64,000 nucleotides of DNA from Bryobacteraceae bacterium (GTDB lineage: Bacteria; Acidobacteriota; Terriglobia; Bryobacterales; Bryobacteraceae). The DNA lies in NCBI GenBank assembly GCA_025056865.1, contig JANWVO010000054.1, positions 62,001 through 126,000 of the forward strand, written 5' to 3'. The notes beneath the pieces were generated by a model that was not told the DNA's origin, searched no databases, and saw nothing but the letters and a program-made list of their open reading frames with translations. The position numbers and the translations under genes were made by a program. Shown here piece by piece: positions 9,654 through 21,167 of the stretch. Within the stretch, counting starts at the first letter, position 1. Each line of letters begins with the position of its first letter.

Positions 9654-9739
9654 GGGGAAACTGAAGGGGCCCCGTATTACGGCCACAGGGGTTTGAAACG
9701 ATCCACTGCCGGGGCGGGGAAAGAGTTCCGGAGCCGCCG

Positions 9740-10036
9740 TCAGGCCACGGCTGCCCGCCACCGGGGCTCCGGCTCGAGGCGGGCGGGAGCCGGGCCCGCC
9801 GCCACGAGCCGCCCTTCCGCGTGGGCGTGAACGGCCTGGACGAATTCGGTCGCCATGGAGGCGCAGGCGTGTTCCGGATACATGAGGAAGAAGATCTGCC
9901 GCACCAGGGAGGCATCGAGGCCCGCGCTGATCTGAACCAGGTCCGCCGCCGCGGCGCGAACGCATTCCCGGCAGCTCAGCCCGGCTTCGCGGCAATGAGC
10001 CATCTGGCGGTCGGCTTTGGGGCGGCCTGCGGGCAT
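9740..10036 (-). CDS. Hypothetical protein with clustered Cys residues
   Basis: A 98-residue protein I do not recognise. The ATG at 10036 is preceded by GAGGAG with 8 bases of spacing, and codon third positions are mostly G/C as in real genes here, so I believe it is coding; a longer GTG start at 10057 would lie upstream of that ribosome binding site. Three Cys and a His (HCREAGLSCREC, residues ~14-25) could bind a metal, and a further Cys lies in HACASMATEF. The middle is amphipathic helix (ADLVQISAGLDASLVRQIFFLM). No signal peptide is seen. It sits between adk and the receptor operon; no function can be assigned. Confidence 0.55.
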   Translation of the reverse strand: MPAGRPKADRQMAHCREAGLSCRECVRAAAADLVQISAGLDASLVRQIFFLMYPEHACASMATEFVQAVHAHAEGRLVAAGPAPARLEPEPRWRAAVA

Positions 10037-10201
10037 CGGGCGGACCTCCTCGGGCACTCAGAGTCCGGGGCCTGTTCCCGGCGTCCGGCCGGGTTCCCCG
10101 AACTGCTCCGGCTGCCTCTTGCGGCTGCCGGCGTACTCTTCTCTTATGCCCGGAGATCCCCCCTTCGGCCCAGACTCCTGATGCGGGGACGGCCGATGTC
10201 C

Positions 10202-10225
10202 TTTGCGGGGGCGGCACCCCGCAAA
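10202..10225 (-). terminator. Perfect 9-bp hairpin downstream of adk
   Basis: TTTGCGGGG at 10202-10210 pairs exactly with CCCCGCAAA at 10217-10225 around a 6-base loop. It begins 8 bases beyond the adk stop codon. There is no T-run on either side, so it may be a processing or stability hairpin rather than a classical intrinsic terminator. Confidence 0.5.
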
Positions 10226-10232
10226 CGGGGGG

Positions 10233-10916
10233 TCAGGCGAGAGCCGCGAGGATGGCCTGGAAGACCTCGTCCGGAGACCCGGAGCCGTCCACGCGCACAT
10301 AGCTCCGGCCGGAGTAGTGCTCGATGAGTGGGGCAGTGCTCCGCTGGTAGGCCGCGAGACGGTTGCGCACGGTCTCCTCGCAGTCATCGTCGCGCTGCTT
10401 CAGCTCGACATGGCAGGAGTCGCACAGGCCGGCCTTCTTTGGCGGATGCGTGCTGAGGTTGTAGATGGCGCCGCACTGCGGGCAGTAACGGCGGTTGCAG
10501 GTGCGCTCGATCAGCAGAGCCTCCGGAACGTCGATGTGGAGCACCAGCGGCTGCGGCATGCCGAGCTCGGCCAGAAGCGCGGCCAGATACTCGGCCTGCG
10601 GAACGGTGCGCGGGTATCCGTCCAGAAGGAATCCGCCGCGGCAGTCCTCTTTGCCGAGCCGCGAACGCACGATCTGGTTCACCAGCTCGTCGCTCAACAG
10701 CCCCCCGGTGACCATCACCCCGGCGGCGGTGCGGCCGAGTTCCGTGCCGGCGCGGACCTCGGCGCGGATCATCTCGCCGGTGGAGATGGCGGGGATGCCG
10801 AAATGCTTCGCCAGCCTCTCGGCCTGCGTGCCCTTGCCGCAACCCGGCGGGCCGAGCAGCAGGAACGTTCGCGTGGTGGCAGGGGCATGGGCGGGAGTGG
10901 AGGCGAGACTCGACAT
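10233..10916 (-). CDS. adk: Adenylate kinase (zinc-LID type)
   Basis: A 227-residue cytosolic enzyme catalysing ATP + AMP = 2 ADP. The P-loop GPPGCGKGTQ is at 22-31, the AMP-site STGEMIR near 45, and FLLDGYPRT near 97. The LID carries C145-x2-C148 and C165-x2-C168, a structural zinc site as in Gram-positive-type adenylate kinases. The N-terminus has ~15 extra residues before the P-loop strand (MSSLASTPAHAPATTR), slightly longer than usual. AGGA lies 8 bases before the ATG. A TTGACT/TACACT promoter overlaps the end of the upstream aminotransferase gene, so adk can be transcribed independently. Confidence 0.96.
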   Translation of the reverse strand: MSSLASTPAHAPATTRTFLLLGPPGCGKGTQAERLAKHFGIPAISTGEMIRAEVRAGTELGRTAAGVMVTGGLLSDELVNQIVRSRLGKEDCRGGFLLDGYPRTVPQAEYLAALLAELGMPQPLVLHIDVPEALLIERTCNRRYCPQCGAIYNLSTHPPKKAGLCDSCHVELKQRDDDCEETVRNRLAAYQRSTAPLIEHYSGRSYVRVDGSGSPDEVFQAILAALA

Positions 10917-10935
10917 GGCTCTGTTCCTGACGACG

Positions 10936-10965
10936 AGTGTACCGGTCCGGGCAGATTCCAGTCAA
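10936..10965 (-). promoter_or_regulatory. Putative sigma70 promoter for adk
   Basis: On the minus strand, TTGACT (10965-10960), an 18-base spacer and TACACT (10941-10936). The -35 box overlaps the stop codon of the aminotransferase gene. The predicted start near 10929 leaves only a ~13-base leader that just includes the AGGA site. Confidence 0.5.
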
Positions 10966-12137
10966 ACAGACCGGAATATCCTTTCAAGGCGGGAAAGCGC
11001 CTCGCCGAACTCCTCCGGCGGCGGCAGCAGGCTGAGGGCGAGGAACGCCTCGCGCTCAAAGTCATAGAAGTAGCCGGGCTGCACCAGGACGAAAGCCTCG
11101 TGCAGGAACCGGAGCGCCCACTCTTCCTCGGCATGGATTCTGGGCGCTTCGATGACGGCCGTCCAGCCGCCGGAGGCCGGAAGGAGGCGCCACGGCGAGG
11201 CCGGGCCCAGCCAGGATTCGAGCGCGTCACGGTTGGAAAGGACGCGGTCGAGGATGCGCGCCTGGATGAGCGGAGCCAGTTCAAGCCATCGCGGCGCGGC
11301 CAGTTGCACCGGGGCGGAGGCTGGCAGGTAGGCGTCGGCGATCCATTCCAGCCGTTCCAGGGCTTCCTCGCGGAGGGGTTCCGGGCCGGCCACGTGGATC
11401 CAGCCGAGCTTCATCTGGGGCAGCCCGGCTGTTTTCGACAGGCCGCTGAGCGTGAAGGTCAGGGCTAGGTGCGGTCCTGCGAGCGAGGACAGGCGCGGCG
11501 CCGCGGTCCAGCCGTAGTCGAAGAACACCTCGTCGACGATGATGGCGAGGCCCCGGAGAGCGGCGAACTCCTGGAGCCGGAGCCAGTCCTCGGGGTGGAG
11601 ATAGCTGCCCGTGGGGTTGTTGGGGTTGACGAAGACAATCGCCCGCGCCCGCGGGTCGAGCCGCGCCTCCAGCGTCGCGAGGTCCAGGCGCCAGCCCCAT
11701 TCTTCGGCGAGCGGGTATTGGGCCACGCGGACCGCGTCGAGTTCCGCCAGGCACTCGAAGAGCGGATAAGACGGCCGCGGCGTCATGATGGCGTCGCCCG
11801 GATCGCAAAGCAGGCGGAACAGCCAGGAGTAGGCCTCACTGGTGCTGGCGGCGAGCAGGATGTGCGCGGGATCGAGGCGGGCGCCGTGGCGGAGGTGCCA
11901 GGCGGCGACGGCCTCGCGCGCCTCGGGCGCGCCTTTGGGCGCAGGCTCATAGCGGAGCGAGCGCGGGTCGCGGAGAGCGCTGAGGATTTCGTCCTCCGGG
12001 TAGGCGATGCCTGCGGCGGTGGGGTTGGACAGGGTGAGGTCGATCAACGGCGCGCCGGATTCGCGCAATGCGCGGGCGCGCGCCGCCAGCGCATTCGGGT
12101 GGAAGGAGCCGGGAGTGCGGCGGGAGAATGGCGTCAC
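10962..12137 (-). CDS. PLP-dependent class I/II aminotransferase with altered C-terminal substrate site
   Basis: A 391-residue fold-type I PLP enzyme. NPNNPTG is at 171-177, the cofactor Asp is in VDEVFFDYGW (D202), and the Schiff-base Lys is K235 in SGLSKTAGLPQMKLGW. The region where class I aminotransferases carry the Arg that binds the substrate alpha-carboxylate (motif like xRLSxA) reads AFLALSLLPPPEEF, without an Arg, so a standard amino-acid substrate is uncertain. The start ATG overlaps the stop of the FAH-family gene upstream (ATGA), suggesting a shared catabolic step. The substrate cannot be deduced. Confidence 0.88.
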   Translation of the reverse strand: MTPFSRRTPGSFHPNALAARARALRESGAPLIDLTLSNPTAAGIAYPEDEILSALRDPRSLRYEPAPKGAPEAREAVAAWHLRHGARLDPAHILLAASTSEAYSWLFRLLCDPGDAIMTPRPSYPLFECLAELDAVRVAQYPLAEEWGWRLDLATLEARLDPRARAIVFVNPNNPTGSYLHPEDWLRLQEFAALRGLAIIVDEVFFDYGWTAAPRLSSLAGPHLALTFTLSGLSKTAGLPQMKLGWIHVAGPEPLREEALERLEWIADAYLPASAPVQLAAPRWLELAPLIQARILDRVLSNRDALESWLGPASPWRLLPASGGWTAVIEAPRIHAEEEWALRFLHEAFVLVQPGYFYDFEREAFLALSLLPPPEEFGEALSRLERIFRSV

Positions 12138-12988
12138 GGCTCGGCCGCCACCGGGTTGCGCAGCTCGCCCAGCCCTTCAATGCGGACCACGACCTCGTCG
12201 CCGGGCCGCAGCCACCGCGGCGGCTTCTTCGAGAAGCCGACGCCTGCGGGCGTCCCGGTGGCGACGATGTCGCCCGGCTCGAGCGTCAGGACGCTGGAAA
12301 TGAACTCGATGAGCTCCGGGATTTTGAAGATCATCTCCCGGGTGTTGGAGGCCTGCATGCGCTCGCCATTGAGGAAAAGCCCGATGTCGAGGGCGTGCGG
12401 GTCGGCGATTTCGTCGGCGGTGGTGATCCACGGGCCCGTGGGAGCGAAACCGTCGAAGGTCTTGCCCATCAGCCACTGGGAGGTGGCGAGCTGGAAGTCG
12501 CGCGCGCTGACGTCGTTGAAGCACATGTAGCCGAAGACGTGGCTGCGCCACTCCGAAGCAGGAATATGGCGTCCGCCGGTGCCGATGACAAAGGCGAATT
12601 CCGCCTCATAATCTGGCTTTTTTGAGTTTTTCGGGAGGAAAATGGTGGCTCCAGGGCCGATGATTGTGTTGTGAAACTTGCTGAAAATGGTCGGAACCTG
12701 CGGGATTTCCATCTTCGCTTCCGCCGCGTGGTCGCGGTAATTCAGGCCGGCGCAAAGAATCTTGGGCGGGCGCGGCAGGGGCGCGAGCAGCGTGACGGAA
12801 TCGAGCGGCAGCCCGGGGTCCGGGACTGTCTCCAGGAAGCGGCGGATGCGGTCCAGCGAGGCGGGGGCGGATGCGATGATCTCGAGCACCGAGCCAAAGC
12901 CGGCAGGCTGGAGGCTGTAGATGCGGCCATCGCGGACAAGGCCCGGCAGGGCCGGGCCGCCGGGCAGGAGGAACGTGGCTAGCTTCAT
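12134..12988 (-). CDS. Fumarylacetoacetate hydrolase family protein
   Basis: A 284-residue cytosolic enzyme of the FAH superfamily, which hydrolyses or isomerises acylpyruvates and related beta-diketo acids using Mg2+/Ca2+. The catalytic core is recognised by KILCAGLNYRDHAAE, the metal-binding acids in DYEAEFAFVIG, GYMCFNDVSARDFQ and the C-terminal IVATGTPAGVG. The length fits the single-core-domain group with a short N-terminal region. It is coupled to the downstream aminotransferase by a 4-base overlap. The family is known well; the specific substrate is not evident. Confidence 0.93.
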   Translation of the reverse strand: MKLATFLLPGGPALPGLVRDGRIYSLQPAGFGSVLEIIASAPASLDRIRRFLETVPDPGLPLDSVTLLAPLPRPPKILCAGLNYRDHAAEAKMEIPQVPTIFSKFHNTIIGPGATIFLPKNSKKPDYEAEFAFVIGTGGRHIPASEWRSHVFGYMCFNDVSARDFQLATSQWLMGKTFDGFAPTGPWITTADEIADPHALDIGLFLNGERMQASNTREMIFKIPELIEFISSVLTLEPGDIVATGTPAGVGFSKKPPRWLRPGDEVVVRIEGLGELRNPVAAEP

Positions 12989-13079
12989 GAATCGCGGCGG
13001 CGCGCCGCGGCAACGGCGCGTCCTTTCACTGGCCCATTTTCTCAGGAAGAAGGCGGGGCGTGCGGCTGCGGGAGCTGCG

Positions 13080-13286
13080 CTACTCCTGCATCATCGCCTG
13101 GGAGTCCATCTCGCGCCAGGCGCTGATCTTCAGCCGGCGGCAGACCCAGCAGAGATTTTCTGACGAAAAAGGCGCGACTTCCGCTCCGCAGACGACGCAC
13201 CCCTGGCGCCTGCGCTCCGGTTTCGCCTGACTTTCGGCGGGCGGCTTGGCCTGCCTGCCGGTGCGCTGTTTCGACTTTTTCGCCAT
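13080..13286 (-). CDS. Small zinc-ribbon protein
   Basis: A 68-residue protein with a basic N-terminus (MAKKSKQRTGRQAK) and two CxxC knuckles: CVVCGAEV and CWVCRRLK, about 17 residues apart, typical of a zinc ribbon. It lies between the RND permease and the FAH-family gene on the same strand. I prefer the ATG at 13286 because MAKKSK looks like a natural start; an in-frame ATG at 13304 would add six residues. Neither start has a strong ribosome binding site. It is probably nucleic-acid or protein binding; the specific role is unknown. Confidence 0.65.
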   Translation of the reverse strand: MAKKSKQRTGRQAKPPAESQAKPERRRQGCVVCGAEVAPFSSENLCWVCRRLKISAWREMDSQAMMQE

Positions 13287-13319
13287 CCATTTCCAGCTAA
13301 TCATGCCCGCCGGGAAAGA

Positions 13320-16403
<3,084 letters not shown>

Positions 16404-16546
16404 GCCTGGGTTGCTCCTTATCTCGTTAAGATGCCTTCCGGCGGCGGGGAAGTTACTCTTTCGGCCGTCTCCGCCCGCGGCTGCCTTCTTCAGGTTAAGC
16501 CATTGCAAGCATTGCCGGAAGCCGCTGTGCGAGAATGAGGGTTCCT

Positions 16547-17479
16547 ATGTCCGATATCGCCTTTCTTTTCCCCGGACAGGGCTCGCAGGCCGTGGGCATG
16601 GGCAAGGCGCTTGCCGATACCTGGCCGGCGGCCCGGCAGGTGTTCGAAGAAGCGGACGACGCGCTCGGGTTCGCCATTTCGCGGCTGTGCTTTGAAGGGC
16701 CGGAGGATCAGCTCCGGCTGACGGAGAACACCCAGCCGGCGCTGCTGACGGTTTCCATTGCGGCGCTGCGCGTGCTTGAGCAGGAAGGCTTCCGGCCCTC
16801 GTTCGTCGCCGGGCACAGCCTGGGCGAGTATTCGGCGCTGGTAGCGGCCGGAGCGCTCTCCTTCCGGGACGCCGTCCGGCTGGTGCGCAACCGCGGCCGC
16901 TACATGCAGGACGCGGTGCCGCCGGGCGTCGGAGCGATGGCGGCGGTGCTGAAGCCGCCGATGGAGCAGCTCGAACAGATCCTCGCCGAGGCCGCCCAGG
17001 GCGAGGTGGTGGCTGCGGCCAACTTCAACTCACCCGAACAGGTGGTCATCGCAGGACACGCAGGCGCCGTGGCGCGCGCCTCGGAAGCGCTGAAGGCGGC
17101 AGGCGCCAGGCGCGTCGTTCCGCTGCCGGTGAGCGCGCCCTTCCATTGCCCGCTGATGAAGCCGGCGCAGGAGCGGCTGAAAGCCGATCTGGATGCGGCG
17201 GAGTTCCGCGACCTCGCCGTGCCGCTGGTCAACAATGTCGCCGCACGCGTGGTGACGGCTGGCGCCGAAGCGCGCGAAGGCCTTTACCTTCAGGTACCGG
17301 GAGCGGTGCGCTGGACCGACTCCATGCGGAAGCTCGTCGAGCTGGGCATGCGGCGCGCGGTCGAGGTAGGGGCGGGCGCCGTGCTGTGCGGGCTGATGAA
17401 GCAGATCGCGCCCGAGGTTCGGACGGCGAAGTTCGGCGAGCCGGCGGACCTCGACAAGGTGCGGGAACTCCTCGGGTAA
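16547..17479 (+). CDS. fabD: Malonyl-CoA:ACP transacylase
   Basis: A 310-residue cytosolic enzyme that transfers malonyl groups from CoA to acyl carrier protein for fatty-acid synthesis. The N-terminal FLFPGQGSQAVGMG and the catalytic nucleophile motif GHSLGEYSALVAAG (Ser near 92) are textbook; the catalytic His is in SAPFHCPLM. ATG at 16547 is preferred over the in-frame ATG at 16535 because GAGGG sits 5 bases before it. It is not beside other fab genes here; it is divergent from the RND permease and followed by a hairpin-rich gap. Confidence 0.96.
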   Translation: MSDIAFLFPGQGSQAVGMGKALADTWPAARQVFEEADDALGFAISRLCFEGPEDQLRLTENTQPALLTVSIAALRVLEQEGFRPSFVAGHSLGEYSALVAAGALSFRDAVRLVRNRGRYMQDAVPPGVGAMAAVLKPPMEQLEQILAEAAQGEVVAAANFNSPEQVVIAGHAGAVARASEALKAAGARRVVPLPVSAPFHCPLMKPAQERLKADLDAAEFRDLAVPLVNNVAARVVTAGAEAREGLYLQVPGAVRWTDSMRKLVELGMRRAVEVGAGAVLCGLMKQIAPEVRTAKFGEPADLDKVRELLG

Positions 17480-17490
17480 GATACCGGTTT

Positions 17491-17541
17491 CGCCCGGCAA
17501 CTGGCAGGGTTGCCCGCACAGCCATGCCCAGTTTCCGGGCG
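17491..17541 (+). terminator. Long hairpin downstream of fabD
   Basis: CGCCCGGCAACTGG (17491-17504) pairs with CCAGTTTCCGGGCG (17528-17541) with one mismatch around a 23-base loop, starting 12 bases after the fabD stop. No T-run follows, so it may act with the next hairpin or need Rho. Confidence 0.4.
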
Positions 17542-17547
17542 GCAGGG

Positions 17548-17589
17548 GGCGCCGCCCCGGCGGCACGACCCGCGGCCGGGGCGGGCGCC
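17548..17589 (+). repeat. Second GC-rich inverted repeat in the fabD-ppiC gap
   Basis: GGCGCCGCCCCGG (17548-17560) is complementary to CCGGGGCGGGCGCC (17576-17589) apart from one bulged G. The stem is almost entirely G/C. It lies 48 bases upstream of the isomerase gene. Confidence 0.4.
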
Positions 17590-17637
17590 GCGCTGTCCCG
17601 TGTGGGCCGCGGGCGTTCGGTAGAATAAGGCGAACCC

Positions 17638-18672
17638 ATGAAGGCGAGATCCATCGTCCTGTTGCTGGTTGCGGCAGCGCTCGGCGCCGCGCTGGCCGGC
17701 TGCAAGAAGAGCGTGCCGCCGAACGTGGCCGCGACGGTGAACGGACGCGCCATCACCTACGCTGATCTTGACAAGCAGTACAAGCGGCAGTTCCCGCAGC
17801 AGCAGGAAGGAGCCACGCAGGACCAGATCCTGTTTCAGAAGCTCGAGCTGCTGCGGGCGATGATCGACGAGGAGATCCTTCTCCAGCGTGCCGAGAAGCT
17901 TGGGCTGCTGGCCCGTGACGAGGATGTGGAAGCGCGGCTGAATGAGATCAAGGCGCCGTACACGCAGGAGGAATTCCAGAAGCAGCTCGATGCGCAGGGC
18001 ATGACGCTGGAGGAGCTGAAAAGCCAGATCCGCCGGTCGCTATCAATCGAGAAGCTGCTGAACAAGGAAATCGGCAACCAGATCGTGATCACCGACAAGG
18101 ACGTGGCCGATTTTTACAACGCCAACCAGGCGATGTTCCGCTTCCCGGAGACGAACTATCACATCGCGCGTATCGTGGTGACGGCTGGGCCATCGCCGGA
18201 CGTGCGGAACCTGTCGGGGTCGAAGGCGCAGAACGAGGATCAGGCGCGGAAGAAGATCCAGATGATCGAGGCCCGGCTCAAGCAGGGCGAGGATTTCGCC
18301 AAGGTGGCGCAGGCTTTCAGCGAGGATCCGCAAAGTGCGCCGAACGGCGGCGACATGGGCTTCATCCCGGAGTCTGCGTTGCAGCAGGCCGATCCGGAAA
18401 CCCGCAAGGTGATCCTTTCGCTGGCGCCGGGGCAGATCTCGCCGCCGCTGCGGACGCAGGGCGGCTGGCAGATCCTGAAGCTGATTGCGCGCGAGCCCGC
18501 CGGGCAGCGCGAACTGAACGACCCGCGCGTGCAGCAGAACATCCGCGAGACGCTGCGCACGCGCAAGGAGCAGCTTCTGCGCAACGCCTATCTCGACGCC
18601 TGCCGCAACGAGGCCCAGGTAGTGAACTATCTGGCGCTGTCCATCGCTCCCGGATTCAGCAACAAGAAGTAG
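17638..18672 (+). CDS. Peptidyl-prolyl cis-trans isomerase lipoprotein (SurA/PpiC type)
   Basis: A 344-residue lipoprotein: the signal ends in the lipobox LAGC (Cys ~22). Residues ~30-165 form a SurA-N-like chaperone domain (VAATVNGRAITYADLDKQY), and residues ~170-290 a parvulin/PpiC domain with NGGDMGFIPES and LAPGQISPPLRTQGGWQILKL. It should assist folding of exported proteins, including the large outer-membrane receptors, from the periplasmic side of a membrane. It lies between fabD and the 18.7-kb hypothetical gene on the same strand. A TAGAAT hexamer lies 12-17 bases upstream of the ATG, possibly a -10 box. Confidence 0.92.
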   Translation: MKARSIVLLLVAAALGAALAGCKKSVPPNVAATVNGRAITYADLDKQYKRQFPQQQEGATQDQILFQKLELLRAMIDEEILLQRAEKLGLLARDEDVEARLNEIKAPYTQEEFQKQLDAQGMTLEELKSQIRRSLSIEKLLNKEIGNQIVITDKDVADFYNANQAMFRFPETNYHIARIVVTAGPSPDVRNLSGSKAQNEDQARKKIQMIEARLKQGEDFAKVAQAFSEDPQSAPNGGDMGFIPESALQQADPETRKVILSLAPGQISPPLRTQGGWQILKLIAREPAGQRELNDPRVQQNIRETLRTRKEQLLRNAYLDACRNEAQVVNYLALSIAPGFSNKK

Positions 18673-18703
18673 CAGCGGGCGCAGGTATGATGGAGGATTC
18701 CCC

Positions 18704-19981
18704 ATGCCGCCCGTGTCCTCCCTGGTTCCGTTGGAATGGCCGGACGCCTGGCAGGAGGCAGGCCTGGCCCATCTGCTGGAAGGCACGGCGTTCAACTGCG
18801 TTCTGCTGCCGGCCAGCGCGCCTGCGGCGCTCGAAGGCGCGCTGCGGGAACGGTTCGCCGTGCTGCGGACCCCGGCCTGGCGCAAGCTCGCGGAGATCGA
18901 CTGGCGCAGCCCCGGAGATGTTGTCCTGATCGGTGATGCCGGATGGCCGAGCGTGGGTGCAGGGCCGGGCAGCGACGAGGCGGAGGCGGGACCCACGGGC
19001 CTGCCGTGGCTCGAATCCAACGGCTGGCTGATCCGGATGGCGCGGGATCTGGCGCCGCAATCGGCCGTGTGGATCCGCTCCGGACCGCCAGAGGACGCGG
19101 ACCGGATCGACGCGGGGCTGTATCTGCTGGCGCAGTGCGAGGCATGGGCTCATGGGGCGCGGCGCCCGCTCTGGATGCCGCCGCGCGTGGCGGCGGGGCT
19201 GGCACAGGGCAATGCGGCAGCGATGGCCTGGTGGCGGCGGCTGGCTGCCAACGCCGGCTGGTGGGTGCAGCGGGCAGAGTCCGCCTCGTGGCCCACCGCG
19301 GCGCGCCTCCTGGTCATCAGCGGCTTTGCGGGAGCCGACGCACAGGCCGCCACGGAGTTCCTGAATCTGGCGGCACGGCGCAACCTGCCCTGGCGGGCGG
19401 TGCTGCCGGAGCAGGCTGTTCCGGCTCTGCGTGGCATGGCGGCTGCCGTGTATGTCGACCAGCAGCCTCTCGAGGGGGGCCTGCTTCAGGGGCTGACGGA
19501 GTTCGTCCGCTTGGGCGGGCTGCTCGTCTGCCTGAAAGAGGCCGCGGCCGCGTTGCAGGGTTTGTCCGCCTCCGCCCAGACACATCCACGCTACGAGATC
19601 CGGCAGGCGGGACGGGGGCGCGTCGCCCTGAGCCGTGAAGGGTGGGAGGATCCGTATGTCATGGCGCAGGACGTGCACCTGCTGATGAGCCGCCGGCACG
19701 ATCTCGTCCGGCTGTTCAATCCGGGTTCGATTCTGGCTTGGCCTGCCGTCAGCCCGGACCGCCGGCGGCTGCGCGTGCATCTGATCAATTACAGCCGCCG
19801 CGGCGCAGCCCACGACGTGGCTGTGCAGTCCTGGAGGGAAGTGAAAGCCGCCTCGATCGAGATGCCTGGCATGGGGCGACAGAACGTGCCGGTGCGGCGC
19901 GAGGCCGGTGGCTGGGAAGTGGCGCTTGAGGGATTCGACACCTATTGCGGTCTGGATCTGGAGGGGAACTGGGATGGCTGA
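18704..19981 (+). CDS. Hypothetical 425-residue protein coupled to DUF362 protein
   Basis: I do not recognise this protein. GGAGG lies 7 bases before the ATG and codon use is normal for the genome. It has no signal peptide or membrane helix, though it is rich in Trp and Ala. The middle (RLLVISGFAGADAQAATEF to FVRLGGLLVCLKEAA) looks like an alpha/beta nucleotide- or amidotransferase-like fold, and the end (RRLRVHLINYSRR, then a run of beta strands to FDTYCGLDLEGN) resembles the C-terminal beta domain of some glycoside hydrolases; both are impressions from pattern only. Its last 8 bases overlap the DUF362 gene, so the two probably work together. Confidence 0.7.
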   Translation: MPPVSSLVPLEWPDAWQEAGLAHLLEGTAFNCVLLPASAPAALEGALRERFAVLRTPAWRKLAEIDWRSPGDVVLIGDAGWPSVGAGPGSDEAEAGPTGLPWLESNGWLIRMARDLAPQSAVWIRSGPPEDADRIDAGLYLLAQCEAWAHGARRPLWMPPRVAAGLAQGNAAAMAWWRRLAANAGWWVQRAESASWPTAARLLVISGFAGADAQAATEFLNLAARRNLPWRAVLPEQAVPALRGMAAAVYVDQQPLEGGLLQGLTEFVRLGGLLVCLKEAAAALQGLSASAQTHPRYEIRQAGRGRVALSREGWEDPYVMAQDVHLLMSRRHDLVRLFNPGSILAWPAVSPDRRRLRVHLINYSRRGAAHDVAVQSWREVKAASIEMPGMGRQNVPVRREAGGWEVALEGFDTYCGLDLEGNWDG

Positions 19982-21119
19982 GGATCTGGTCACGAGACCG
20001 ACGCGTCGCGCGTTTCTCGCCGCAGCCGCCGCGGCCGGCTTTTCCTCGAGGGCCGCGGAGGCTCCGGCCGGCCGTGTCGCCATTGCGCGTTGCCACACGT
20101 ACGGCCCGGAGTTGCATGAGTCGCTGAGCAGGATGCTCGATCAGCTCGGCGGCGCCGCGCGCCTGGTGCGCGGCAAGACGGTGACGATGAAGATCAACCT
20201 GACCGGTTCGCCGACGATGCGGATGGGCACGGTGCCTGCCGAGAAGGCGCAGTACACGCATCCGGCGGTGATCGGGTCGCTGATCCGGCTTCTCGGCGAT
20301 GCCGGGGCGCGGCGGATTCAGGTGGTGGAGGGGTGTTTCTCCTCCGATGAGCCGCTGGAGGAGTTTCTGCTGGCGGCGGGGTGGGATCCGGCGCTCTGGG
20401 CCACTGCGGCAGAGCGCGTCATTTTCGAGAATACGAACACGCTCGGGCGCGGGAAGCGCTACGCGCGGTTTCTGACGCCCGGCGGCGGACATCTGTTCCC
20501 GGGCTTCGACCTCAACCACGCCTACGCGGACTGCGATGTGGTGGTCAGCGTCGCCAAGCTGAAAGAGCATGCCACCTGCGGCGTGACGCTGGGGATGAAG
20601 AACATGTTCGGCGCGACGCCGCTCACCATCTACGGCGACTACGCGGGCAGGGAGGAACCGGACGAGTCCGCCGCGCGGAGCGGGCGTGTGCTGGTGATGC
20701 ATCAAGGGCAGCGGCCGCCTTCGAAAAGCGCGCCGCAGCCCCGGGAGGTAGGCACTCCAAGGGACGACAAGTGGCGGATGCCGCGCATCGTCGCGGATCT
20801 CGCCGCTGCGCTTCCCGTGCATCTGACGGTCATCGACGGCATCGACACGATGGCGGGCGGAGAGGGGCCGTGGATCCGCGGCGTGCGGCCCGTGCATCCC
20901 GGGCTGCTGATCGCCGGGCTGAACCCGGTCTGTACGGATGCGGTGGCTGCGGCGTGCATGGGCTTTAATCCAATGGCGGGGCGCGGCACCGCGCCCTTCG
21001 AGAAATGCGACAGCTTCCTCGAGCTGGCCGAGCAGCTCGGCGTGGGCACGCGGAATCTGGCCCGGATCGAAGTGGCGGGCGTCCCGGTGGAAAAGGCGCG
21101 GTTTCCGTTCCGCTCGTGA
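19974..21119 (+). CDS. DUF362 domain protein with Tat signal
   Basis: A 381-residue protein. The N-terminus TRPTRRAFLAAAAAAGFSS is a twin-arginine signal, predicting folded export. The DUF362 core is seen in TVTMKINLTGSPTMRMG, DCDVVVSVAKLKEHATCGVTLGMKNMFG and LTVIDGIDTMAGGEGPW. I chose ATG 19974, with GGAGG upstream, inside the end of the preceding gene (8-base overlap). The family has no settled function; some members are linked to Fe-S proteins, but no CxxCxxC cluster is visible here. The Cys and Lys in KLKEHATCGV are conserved-looking candidates for an active site. Confidence 0.87.
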   Translation: MAEDLVTRPTRRAFLAAAAAAGFSSRAAEAPAGRVAIARCHTYGPELHESLSRMLDQLGGAARLVRGKTVTMKINLTGSPTMRMGTVPAEKAQYTHPAVIGSLIRLLGDAGARRIQVVEGCFSSDEPLEEFLLAAGWDPALWATAAERVIFENTNTLGRGKRYARFLTPGGGHLFPGFDLNHAYADCDVVVSVAKLKEHATCGVTLGMKNMFGATPLTIYGDYAGREEPDESAARSGRVLVMHQGQRPPSKSAPQPREVGTPRDDKWRMPRIVADLAAALPVHLTVIDGIDTMAGGEGPWIRGVRPVHPGLLIAGLNPVCTDAVAAACMGFNPMAGRGTAPFEKCDSFLELAEQLGVGTRNLARIEVAGVPVEKARFPFRS

Positions 21120-21167
21120 AGAAGCCGCCGGGCGGGTGTCCGGCATCTAAGCAGCAGAGGGTCCGCG

